Source: Candidatus Sericytochromatia bacterium (lineage in GTDB: Bacteria; Cyanobacteriota; Sericytochromatia; UBA7694). From it: a DNA stretch of 64,000 nt. The stretch lies in NCBI GenBank assembly GCA_018780035.1, contig JADMKE010000004.1, positions 1 through 64,000 of the forward strand, written 5' to 3'. The translations under genes were made by a program, and so were the position numbers. Within the stretch, counting starts at the first letter, position 1, and each line of letters begins with the position of its first letter. The notes beneath the pieces were generated by a model. The model worked only from the letters and a program-made list of their open reading frames with translations, made no database searches and was not told where the DNA came from. Positions 42,931 to 51,800 of this stretch are shown here, in pieces.

Positions 42931-44328
42931 TTACCAGTTCAAGTCCCTTTCATACCCCAATTGAATCAGCTCAGGGCCAATCAAGGCCTTGAGCTGTTCT
43001 TTTAATTGGGGAGTGAAGTGCGCTTGCCAATCTCCCACCAGGCCCCGGCGGTGGCTGCCATAATTCAACTCTTGGGGGTCCATGGCCTGGCCCCGCTTGC
43101 GCCGCCCGTGGGTTTGAAATTCAAAATCCTCCAGGCGCAAGGCCCGTTTGAATTGCTCTGGAGCGAGGCTGTAATAGGGCTGCTCCAAGAGACCCTGGGC
43201 AGTCAAGAGCTTGAGATACGTCGCTTCGGGGGCTTGGTGCAGGTCTTCAAAGCGCACAACAGAGACCTGTGGGCTGTTGAGGCAGGTCAGATAGTGCTGG
43301 GCCAGGGTTTTGAGATCGGGAAAGTCAAGCAGCTTATTAAACGAGAGGTATTGCCAGCCATTTTCGGCCAAGCTCTGCAAAAGCGCCGCTTTGTGGGTTT
43401 GGGGATATTCCGTCTGGTAGCGCTGATAATCCAAAAAATAGCCCTTGTTGAGATAGGCAAAATAAAAGCTGATCAGCACATCGCGGGGATCGCGCATCAG
43501 GGCGATCAGGCGTGTGTTTTCGAGTTTTAAAAAGGGCTCAATTGGCACAAAGACATGGCAATGCAAGAGCCGTGCCTGGTAAAAATCCAGATCGGCCAGT
43601 TCCTGCAAATAATAGGCCAGGATCTGCTCTCTGCTGGGAAAACGCAGCGCAGGATCCCACATGCTGGCGCGGATCCTGGCCACAGGATCGGTCAGCGCGG
43701 TCAGCGGGAGTGCTTTGACCTGTTGTTCAGCGGGCCAGCGCAACCCAGACATCAGCCGCCGGTTCTCGTCGGGATAGCCACACACCGCGGTCTGCCGCCC
43801 GAGGGCCTTGAGCAAACTCTCCAACACGGGCCAAAAGCGCAAGGTGCCAGAGCGGGTCACAGTGTGGATCAGCAGCGGCTGGGGGGGATCAAAATCCCGG
43901 TTGGGCCAGTGGCCTGCGGGCAAAAAAGGCAAAACCCAGCGGCCTTTAAAATTTAATTTGGGCAAAAGATTGCGGGTGGTGCTGAGATAGTCGCCAGGGG
44001 GCAGACAGAGCACATACGTGATGGCCTGATCGCTTGGCAGGGGGCAATAGCGCAGGTAAATAAAAAAATTGGTATAACTCTGCGGGGACTCGTTGTAGAG
44101 CGAAATATCTGGAAAATGCCCCAAATAGCGCTGGGGCTGCGTGCTGGCAGCCCATTGAGCCAGATCTCCGGCCCAGGATGCGTGGCCAAGCAAGACAAAG
44201 ACACTTTCAGGGCCGAGGCTGTCTAAAAAGGCAATCAATTGGCTCAAGAGATAAACGTCATTCTGGGCCTGTTCAAGCAGCCCCAGACCGATCACACAAT
44301 CGGGTTCCTGCGGCAAAACGGCCAGCAT
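42931..44328 (-). CDS. Sulfotransferase family protein
   Basis: 465 residues. The C-terminal part (about 260-465) carries sulfotransferase signs: LMRDPRDVLISFYFAYL (3'-phosphate binding) and SHRRGLVGDWQAHFTPQLKEQL, matching the RKGxxGDWK region. The N-terminal 200 residues, with LLGHASWAGDLAQW and a Rossmann-like start, are less typical and lack a clear 5'-PSB loop at the usual place. The acceptor is unknown. It is 9 bp downstream of pfkA in an HDAC-pfkA-sulfotransferase unit. Confidence 0.75.
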   Translation of the reverse strand: MLAVLPQEPDCVIGLGLLEQAQNDVYLLSQLIAFLDSLGPESVFVLLGHASWAGDLAQWAASTQPQRYLGHFPDISLYNESPQSYTNFFIYLRYCPLPSDQAITYVLCLPPGDYLSTTRNLLPKLNFKGRWVLPFLPAGHWPNRDFDPPQPLLIHTVTRSGTLRFWPVLESLLKALGRQTAVCGYPDENRRLMSGLRWPAEQQVKALPLTALTDPVARIRASMWDPALRFPSREQILAYYLQELADLDFYQARLLHCHVFVPIEPFLKLENTRLIALMRDPRDVLISFYFAYLNKGYFLDYQRYQTEYPQTHKAALLQSLAENGWQYLSFNKLLDFPDLKTLAQHYLTCLNSPQVSVVRFEDLHQAPEATYLKLLTAQGLLEQPYYSLAPEQFKRALRLEDFEFQTHGRRKRGQAMDPQELNYGSHRRGLVGDWQAHFTPQLKEQLKALIGPELIQLGYERDLNW

Positions 44329-44337
44329 AAATCGGGC

Positions 44338-45360
44338 TTAATGCTTGGGCGTGAGTTTTTTGGCCATCAGGAATTCCTGGGCCATATACTCCTGATACAG
44401 TGCCAAAATCCGCTCTTTGCGCCCTTGACCGACATCGGCCAGGGGGCAGGTGCCAATCTCATTGCGCACCAAGGCCATCATCACATCTGTGGCCCCGTTG
44501 ACCAATTGGCGCACGGCATGAATGCCCATTTTGCTGCTCAAGACCCGATCAAAGGCCGATGGCGAGCCACCGCGCTGAATATGGCCGAGCTGGGTAAAGC
44601 GGATATCCAGATCTTCGATCCCGCGTTCAGCGAGATAGTCCGACAGTTCGGTTTCCAGTTCGGCATTGTTCAGGCGGGTAAACCCCTCCGCTTTGATCAC
44701 AATGGCGTGTTTTTTCGAGCGCCGGAAGGCCTTGTGGATCAAATTGCAAAAATCACCGGGGTCAAATTCAGCTTGGTTTTCGGGGATCAAGGCGGTCAAT
44801 GCGCCACAGGCCATGCCGCTGAGCAGGGCCAAATAGCCACAGTCGCGCCCCATCACCTCAATCACAAACAGGCGGCTGTGGGAGCTGGCGGTGTCTTTGA
44901 TCTTGTCGACATTGTAGACAATCGTATTGAGGGCGGTATCGACGCCCACACACATATCTGTGCCATTGAGGTCATTGTCGATCGAACCCGGAATCCCGAC
45001 CACAGGAATGCCCGTTTCGAGGAAGAGGGCGTGGGCGCCTGCCAGCGAGCCATTGCCCCCGATCACCACCAAGCCGTCAATATCCCGGTGTTTCAGGTTT
45101 TGGTAGGCCTTCATCAGGTAGGGTTTTTCCTGAAAGCGGGGGTAGCGGGCCGTGCCCAGAATCGTTCCACCCAATTGCAGGGTGCCTGCGATGTCTTGGT
45201 TGGTGAGCGGCAAAATATTGCCCTCAACCAGCCCGCGAAAGCCATCGTGGGCGGCATAGACCTGGATATCGTTGAAGCTGGCTTCGCGCACCACGCCCCG
45301 AATGGCGGTGTTCATACCGGGGGCATCGCCCCCGCTGGTCAGAACGAGAATCTTTTTCAT
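44338..45360 (-). CDS. pfkA: 6-phosphofructokinase
   Basis: 340 residues. N-terminus KKILVLTSGGDAPGMNTAIRG, then GGTILGTARYPRF, VVIGGNGSLAG, PGSIDNDLNGTD and SSHSRLFVIEVMGRDCGYLA. Fructose-6-phosphate is phosphorylated in glycolysis. The usual GGDGS is GGNGS here, so the Asp at the 103-equivalent position is Asn; this position contacts Mg-ATP. Gly at the 104-equivalent still favours ATP over PPi. The start overlaps the HDAC stop (ATGA, 4 bp). Confidence 0.93.
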   Translation of the reverse strand: MKKILVLTSGGDAPGMNTAIRGVVREASFNDIQVYAAHDGFRGLVEGNILPLTNQDIAGTLQLGGTILGTARYPRFQEKPYLMKAYQNLKHRDIDGLVVIGGNGSLAGAHALFLETGIPVVGIPGSIDNDLNGTDMCVGVDTALNTIVYNVDKIKDTASSHSRLFVIEVMGRDCGYLALLSGMACGALTALIPENQAEFDPGDFCNLIHKAFRRSKKHAIVIKAEGFTRLNNAELETELSDYLAERGIEDLDIRFTQLGHIQRGGSPSAFDRVLSSKMGIHAVRQLVNGATDVMMALVRNEIGTCPLADVGQGRKERILALYQEYMAQEFLMAKKLTPKH

Positions 45361-46427
45361 GCAACAATCACTTTGCTTCCGTTTAATAAGGGTTGAATCA
45401 GTTTGACTTTTTCAATCAAATGGGTGAGGTCGGAGGGGTTGTGTTTGACATCCAGCGCCAGAAAGGGCTCTTCGGGGGTGACCACGTCTTCTCTGACCAG
45501 GGTTTGCAGGGTGCCCTCCACCGAGGCGGCCAAGGCTGTTACGTTATAGCCCCCTTCGAGCACAAAGCCAACGCGGCCTTTGCAGTGGCGCTCGGCGAGT
45601 TTCATCACCTCGGCGGTCATTTCCGAAAAGCCCCGCGCCGTCAGACCCATATTGGTGATTAAATCTGCCAAATGGGCGTCGTAACCCGCAGAGACCAGAA
45701 TCAGCTCGGGTTTGTAGGCGGCAGTGAGGGGTTCGATAATTTCTTTAAAGGTGCGCAGATATTCGGCGTCGCCGTAGCGCATCGGCATCGGGATATTGAC
45801 ATTGGTGCCAAACCCCGCGCCCTCTCCCCGGTCTTCGAGGGCGCCTGTGCCCGGCCAATTGGGGGTTTGGTGCCAAGAGACAAAGAGCACGCGTGGATCG
45901 CTGTAAAACATGTGCTCGGTGGCATTGCCGTGGTGGGCATCCCAATCGAGAATCATCACCCGTTGCAGGCCTTGCTCCAGGGCCCGGCGGGCCGCCAGGG
46001 CGATATTGTTAAACAGGCAAAAGCCCATGGTATAAGCGGGCATGGCATGGTGCCCCGGTGGGCGGGCCAGCGAAAAGGCACTTTGGCACTCGCCTGCCAA
46101 GAGGGCATCGACCAGATTCACAGCCGCTCCCCCGGCCAGCATAGCCGCTCGGTAAGAGCCCTCCGACACCACAGTATTTTCGTCGATGCGTTGGCCCTCG
46201 GCCGCTGAGCTGCAAAAGCGCTCCAACATGCGCACATAGGCCGGATCATGCAGGGCAAAGAGCAGGTTTTGATCAATCGGGGTGGGCGTGCGGCGGGGCA
46301 ATTCATCCCACAGGCGGCTCTCGCGCAGGCGCTTGAGAATGCTCTCCAGGCGCAGGGGCGACTCTGGGTGATCGGGCGTCTGGTGTTTAAAATATTCCTC
46401 AGAATAAAAAAGCAGGGGTTTGGTCAT
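45357..46427 (-). CDS. Histone-deacetylase superfamily amidohydrolase (AcuC/HDAC-like)
   Basis: 356 residues. HDAC active-site signature: SLARPPGHHAMP (His-His pair), MILDWDAHHGN (metal-binding Asp/His), and VSAGYDAHLAD (third metal ligand). The N-terminus HPESPLRLESILKRL is also typical. It would hydrolyse an acetyl- or acyl-lysine or polyamine amide; the substrate is unknown. It overlaps pfkA by 4 bp and lies 1 bp downstream of the Pro-rich gene. Confidence 0.9.
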   Translation of the reverse strand: MTKPLLFYSEEYFKHQTPDHPESPLRLESILKRLRESRLWDELPRRTPTPIDQNLLFALHDPAYVRMLERFCSSAAEGQRIDENTVVSEGSYRAAMLAGGAAVNLVDALLAGECQSAFSLARPPGHHAMPAYTMGFCLFNNIALAARRALEQGLQRVMILDWDAHHGNATEHMFYSDPRVLFVSWHQTPNWPGTGALEDRGEGAGFGTNVNIPMPMRYGDAEYLRTFKEIIEPLTAAYKPELILVSAGYDAHLADLITNMGLTARGFSEMTAEVMKLAERHCKGRVGFVLEGGYNVTALAASVEGTLQTLVREDVVTPEEPFLALDVKHNPSDLTHLIEKVKLIQPLLNGSKVIVA

Positions 46428-46428
46428 T

Positions 46429-46872
46429 TTAGCGCGTTCCCGGATCTGACTTGGGCTCTTTTGGTAAATGCTCTTTGGGGCCTTCTGGCCTGGGTTCTGG
46501 TGGGAGCTCTCGGCTGGGATTGGCCGGCAATTCCCTGAGCCGATCGGTTTGCTGGGCGCGCTGGGGGGGCAGCGGGCTGGTGGGTTGACGGCGCGCGGGC
46601 AGCATTTCTGCCAGCCCTTTTAAGGGTTTGCCGGGTTTGGCAAAGGCCTGTTTGCCAAAGAGCTGATCGGGGGGTTTGATCTCCTCCGGGGGAGGGCTGG
46701 GCAAAATGGTCACACCCTGAAACAAAACACTCGGGTCCAGCATCGGAACCTGGCCAGCCGCCCGCAATTGCTCAGGGCTCAGCAGCTCGGTCGGTTCCTG
46801 GTCGGGGGCGGACTGAGTGACTTTGCGGATAATATCTGAGAGCGTCCGGGGCACCGGCCGGTATTTTCCCAC
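46429..46872 (-). CDS. Proline-rich hypothetical protein
   Basis: 147 residues, GTG start (MGKYRPVPRTLSDIIRKV) with AAGGAT about 9 bp upstream. It is Pro/Glu/Arg-rich over its whole C-terminal half (residues 85-147: LPARRQPTSPLPPQRAQQ) and probably disordered. No signal peptide or family. It may be co-transcribed as first gene of the HDAC-pfkA-sulfotransferase unit. Confidence 0.5.
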   Translation of the reverse strand: MGKYRPVPRTLSDIIRKVTQSAPDQEPTELLSPEQLRAAGQVPMLDPSVLFQGVTILPSPPPEEIKPPDQLFGKQAFAKPGKPLKGLAEMLPARRQPTSPLPPQRAQQTDRLRELPANPSRELPPEPRPEGPKEHLPKEPKSDPGTR

Positions 46873-46981
46873 GCGGCAATATCCTTGATCCTGAAATTCT
46901 TGTGGAAACGCTTCAATTATAGCGGAGATTGGCTAACGATACCAGGATCTTGCTCACAGCTTGCTTGGCCCGCTGCTCGTA

Positions 46982-47010
46982 TTGACAGGCTCAGTCGGCT
47001 AATGTAACTT
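46982..47010 (+). promoter_or_regulatory. Promoter of the response-regulator gene
   Basis: TTGACA (consensus, 46982-46987), 17 bp, TAACTT (47005-47010), 29 bp before the response-regulator ATG. Confidence 0.5.
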
Positions 47011-47038
47011 TTTAGAAAATGTCTGAGCTGGAGACACA

Positions 47039-47725
47039 ATGGGCCCAAAACGAATTCAATTTATGCTCGTCGAAGATGATGGTTCCATTATCGATGGTCT
47101 GACGCGCTATTTTCAGGATCGCAGTTATCAGGGGTATGACCTGGAACTGCTGGGCTACAGCCGATTTGGAATGCCATTTTTGGATATGGTTGCAGCCCAG
47201 AAGCCGGATATTGCGATTGTGGATATGGGCCTGCCAGATATTCATGGAATTGAATTGGCCAAACGGATCAGGGCTTTGCCTGATCCTCCCCAGATTCTCT
47301 TTTTGAGTGCCCGAAGTGATTGCTTGGATTATGAGCAAATGATTCAAGCGGGTTTTCTGGGTTATATGAGCAAAACAAGTATCTTTCAATTGCCCCAGGC
47401 CCTCTTGAGTTTGTATCAAGGCAAGCCTTGGCTGGATCCCGAGGTGCTCCGAGTGATGTTTGACCGCTCTCAGAAGGCCCAGCGAAAAAAAATCACAGTC
47501 TATACACCTCAGCCAGCCCCCCTCTCTAGACGGGAGGAGATCCGCCAAGCGATTACGCCCGGTCAACGTGCTGTGTTTGACCTTTTCTTGAAAGGCATAA
47601 AACCCAAACAAATGGCCTTGGCTTTGGGGATTAAGGTCTCCACGGTTAAAAGCCATTTGACCCATATCCGCCAGATCATTGGCTTTTCAACGCTGGATGA
47701 ACTGCGCGATTTTTTGGCTGAATAA
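47039..47725 (+). CDS. NarL/LuxR-type response regulator
   Basis: 228 residues. The receiver domain (about 6-125) has FMLVEDDGS acidic residues, phospho-acceptor Asp62 in IAIVDMGLPD, and GYMSKTS near residue 108 with the conserved Lys. An HTH of LuxR type follows (about 165-225: ITPGQRAVFDLFLKGIKPKQ, then LGIKVSTVKSHLTHIRQII). No histidine kinase is adjacent, so its partner is elsewhere. ATG has GGAG 6 bp upstream. It precedes the toxin-like cluster but a terminator candidate lies between. Confidence 0.9.
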   Translation: MGPKRIQFMLVEDDGSIIDGLTRYFQDRSYQGYDLELLGYSRFGMPFLDMVAAQKPDIAIVDMGLPDIHGIELAKRIRALPDPPQILFLSARSDCLDYEQMIQAGFLGYMSKTSIFQLPQALLSLYQGKPWLDPEVLRVMFDRSQKAQRKKITVYTPQPAPLSRREEIRQAITPGQRAVFDLFLKGIKPKQMALALGIKVSTVKSHLTHIRQIIGFSTLDELRDFLAE

Positions 47726-47736
47726 AATTAACCCCG

Positions 47737-47767
47737 TCTCCACCGATCGGAGGATGTGCTTTTTTTG
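47737..47767 (+). terminator. Rho-independent terminator candidate
   Basis: TCTCC-ACCGATC-GGAGG can form a short stem; ATGTGC and seven T follow. It lies just after the response-regulator stop. The stem is only 4-5 bp. Confidence 0.4.
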
Positions 47768-47832
47768 TTTTTGCGATTCAATAGATTTAAACGGGTTTTT
47801 TTGACTTGGGCTGAATCATGGGGGAAAGCAAC

Positions 47833-48864
47833 GTGAAACCACTGAAACAGAATTTATTTACCAAAGCTGGACTGGTCTGGCTCTTGCTGGTGATTGTGCT
47901 TTTGTCGTGTACGCAGCAGCCGCTGCCGGTGGGGCCGGGTGGCCCAAACACAGGGGGTAAAAATCCTGTTCAGAAAGGTTTTTCTGTTAAGGCGGCATCA
48001 GGCCTTTGTTTTTCTTCTTCACCAGCCTACCAAAACGCACTTTTGACCAATGGCTCAATACCTGTTGATGTCAACAATTCTTTTTCAGATGGCAGCCCCG
48101 CATATAGCCCAGACCCAATATTTTTTTCTACGAATAGCAGTACTTATCTGACTTGGTATATTTCTGAAGGCAGCCTATACATAGGCACCTTTGAAGCCCA
48201 TGCATTCAGTGGGCCTTATGGCTATCATTTGTATCTTTCCAGAAGCAATGACCCAATTATCAAAACAGGCTTGCTTGAAGTGCGCGATGGGTATACCTTT
48301 ACCGCAAATGTCTTGGGCTCTGCACGCTATGAATTTGGTAGTTCAGCAGGAAATAGTTACGATTTAAAGGGTACTCTTGAGTTCCGATTTGAAGCAGGCC
48401 AAATCCACGTTACTTTTGATGTCAACGGCGATCTTTTGCCGCAAGAATCTGGTTTGGGACACAGCAGTGGCCAAGTAGATGTCACAGGGACGGCTTCTTT
48501 TGGCTCAGGTATCCCACTGGTTACATGTCAATATCCAGAACCAGACCCTTCAGAATCACCCGACCGCCCTTGCATAGATACCTGGGGGCCCGAATGTGCC
48601 TGCCCAGCAGGACAAATTTGCAAGGTTTTAGAGACAACACCCGATGGACCTCGCTATTGTGAAATCAGAAGTGTAAACAGGGGAGAGAAACGCAGTTGTT
48701 TTTACTGTGACCCTGGAGAGTCGATTGTGTTTGAAAACGATGTACCCAAGCGGTGCAGCAATGCAGTTCAGACAGGCAATCAAAGTGCCCCTTTTGGGAT
48801 TTTAGCCACCAATCGCCAAGCTATTTATGAAGATCTTTGTACAGGAGCACCCATTGCACCATGA
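47833..48864 (+). CDS. Accessory lipoprotein upstream of the toxin-like lipoprotein (SitB-like position)
   Basis: 343 residues from GTG 47833, with GGGGGAAAG about 5 bp upstream; an in-frame ATG at 47818 is the alternative. Lipobox VLLSC. The mature part is beta-rich (LTWYISEGSLYIGTFEAHAF, TGLLEVRDGYTFTANVLG, GTLEFRFEAGQIHVTFDV) and ends in a Cys-rich segment (CIDTWGPECACPAGQICKVL, CFYCDPGE). The family is unknown. The stop overlaps the next gene's ATG (ATGA), so translation is coupled to the 1500-residue lipoprotein. In Myxococcus an accessory lipoprotein (SitB) precedes SitA; this match is by position only. Confidence 0.65.
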   Translation: MKPLKQNLFTKAGLVWLLLVIVLLSCTQQPLPVGPGGPNTGGKNPVQKGFSVKAASGLCFSSSPAYQNALLTNGSIPVDVNNSFSDGSPAYSPDPIFFSTNSSTYLTWYISEGSLYIGTFEAHAFSGPYGYHLYLSRSNDPIIKTGLLEVRDGYTFTANVLGSARYEFGSSAGNSYDLKGTLEFRFEAGQIHVTFDVNGDLLPQESGLGHSSGQVDVTGTASFGSGIPLVTCQYPEPDPSESPDRPCIDTWGPECACPAGQICKVLETTPDGPRYCEIRSVNRGEKRSCFYCDPGESIVFENDVPKRCSNAVQTGNQSAPFGILATNRQAIYEDLCTGAPIAP

Positions 48865-51800
48865 AACGCTTTTTTCAGTCTTTCTCCTCTCTGATTGCTG
48901 TGTTCTTGGTGCTATGTGTCGGTTTGAATGCCTGTACTCCCCCAGGAAAAATGGTTGCTACACGGCCTGAATCTGAAAAGGGGGCGTTTAAAACTCTTCA
49001 AGCAAATAACGAACAAGAACCTCCTGAACCTGACCCTTTGGCAGCTTTGCCTACAGGCGATGATCCTGACCAAGTGGTTATTTTAGAAGCAGACAGCACA
49101 ATCCCTATCAAAGTAACTGTAGAGCAACCCTATCCAAAAAACAGTAAGCTGGAACTTCAGAATATTCAGTTTCAACCAGCAATTATCCAACCTGTTTTTG
49201 TAAAGGGAAATACGCCTGAAGAGTTAAGAGCGCTTGAAAAAGGGCATTTACAGGCAACGAAAGCCTGGTACAGGGATATTTATCGTGTTATTCGCCGGTC
49301 ACTTGTCGATTACCAGCGCCAAACCCTCAAAGATGCCCGTGAAAAATTTGAGCATGAATTGGCTTTTGCTGATGGAAAAGCTGATCGCAAAGTTTTAAGA
49401 GCCCAGTTTGAAGCCGAACAAAAAGAGCGGCGGAGCACGTTTAGAGAGCAGCGGAAAGAATTAAAGAAAACACGTAAAGAAGATATTGCTTTAATTCAGG
49501 AAAATGTACGTCAACAGTTTCAGAAATCAGAAAGTGGTTTTTCTATTTCAGCTGTGCCGTTTGCAGTGCCTGTTTTCATCGTAGTTGGAATTTTCGCCCT
49601 GGCATGTAACTTTGTTTTTAATTGTAAAGAGATTTTCTTAAACAGCAATAAACCAGCTCCCACGCCACCCCCTCACACAGCAGATTATTATACATACCCA
49701 GCAAATGCCACCGGGACCAATATGCTTCCGGGTGATGTCTCTACAGACATTCAAACCAGTGAGATACCTGCTTTGGAGGTCATTCCCAGTGATGAAATGT
49801 ATCAAAAAGCAAAAAAATACCTTCAAGACAATCAATTAAGCAGTGCTGGTTTAGCTGTTCGCAGCAAAGATATTTTAGAGGAACTTCAATTTAGCTTGGA
49901 TCCTGCAGACCTGAATCGTTATGCTCATTGCAATACAAGAACAGAATTAGGGCAATTACCCCCAAATTGTGATGTGGCTTTGGAAGGATTGTTAAATGGA
50001 CTCAATCAAAACAATTTACCGGGTACTCTCACAACCCAAACCTTTCGAGATCAAGGTACCAGCAGTTATATTTTCAGTGTTCGTTTTAATGCCCCAGCCG
50101 CTGGCCAAACAGAGTCAGACAGATCGGTAAAAAAATGGCTCGCACATTTATTCGCAACCCAATATCCTGCGTCTTACGATAATCCCAGTAACAAAGCAAA
50201 ATTAGAACAACTTAATTACAGCTTAATGGGGTTGGAGCTTAAAACTCCTGCAACCTGTAAAGATCCCAAAACATTAAAATATGAAACACAAGGCATTGTT
50301 TCTTTTCAAGCAGCCCAACCGGGCAGTGCTCTCATGGTCGATGGCGACTACACCCTTCAGTTTTATGTTGGTAATCCAAATCAAAAAACATATCTGGACA
50401 AAGCCAAAGTTACCATTGAGAAACTATCAGAAAAACTTGGCATAGCAGCCTACCAATTGCATCAAAAAGGCTTAATGCCGCTGACATTTGGTAAGTTAGT
50501 GCCTATTTCACATAAAATTTTACATGTCCAGGTAAACAACAAGACCGCCAATCACTGGAATGCAGCGATTGAAAAAGTCAGTAGTTCTACTCTTCCACCT
50601 TCTCGCTTACCCTGTTCACCTGTTTATTCCGTCGATTGCATGAATACACCTTCCGGGACATTCCGAATTGACACAGCTTTTTATGAGTCAGGCCTTTATC
50701 GCTTAACGGCTCAGTATTCAACAAGCACCTATCCCAATAATGCCGCTATTTTAGCTGAGAATACTTCGGCAAAACACACGGACGATTCAACCCCCCTCAA
50801 TCCAAGATTTACAGATGGCGAAAGTGGTTATAAATTTTTAGTTCCTAATTTGGTCTACTCCACTTTTTCTCGCTATACAAATTACCCTGAGTCGATATCC
50901 TTGGCTTCACAATTTAACCCCAATATTTCAACAGACATCTTAAGTCATCTTTTGGATTTTAAACAGGGTTTCACTGGTTTAAATTGGCCTGATGAATTTG
51001 ATGAAAACACAGCTCGCCCTACGCAGATCAGTCGGCCATTCATTGCACCAGATGCACAAAGTGACTTGCCCGGCAGCAAAATTATCTCGGAGTCTTTAAA
51101 AACATTTAATGCCACTCCAAATAGCCATATTTTTCAAGCAACAAATGAAAGCCCTTGGCAAACAGCCTTGAAAGAAAGACTGTTTGTGGATCTCGCCAAG
51201 TCTCAAAATAATGCCCCTTTTGCTGCTTTCAGAAATACCCAAATCACTCCTGATGAAACACCCCGCTTTTTAAATGTGGGAGCTGTGATTAATCTTTCAA
51301 ATCGGGTATTCCGTTTGAACAAAGCATTAGCGGGCAGAAACCCCAGTGAAATCCCCTTAATTCTGGAAGTCCGCACTCAGCAAAATATTGCTATAGCAAA
51401 ATGGCGCTTTAATGCACGCATTGGGGCGTATACTGTTTTTCAAGAGTATTGGGATGGGCAACCTCGCACATTGGAAGATGATGAAAACGAGAAAGAAGTC
51501 CAAAGCCCAACATATACCCAAGGTAATTACCAGATCGTCGTTAGCTTAGACAATGAGGCTTATAACTCAGAAGCTTGGTTTAATTTAAAACGCCTCCAAC
51601 ATGATGGGGCGTTTATCATGAAGCCCTTCATTTCGTCTGCATCTACCCAGTCCACAGTCGCGATTTCAAAAACAAGCCCTGTAAACACTGCTCAAACCTG
51701 TGATAACTTAAAAGCTTTGGCCACAGCCATTGATGCAAGATATACCCAATTGGCCAGTATCAACCTGAGTAAACCAGCCAATTGGATTGATAAAAGTTTT

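Noticed and set aside
44239..45396. 385-codon plus-strand frame across pfkA
   Set aside because: It lies antisense to pfkA and parts of its neighbours, which carry clear family motifs; long open antisense frames arise from codon bias.
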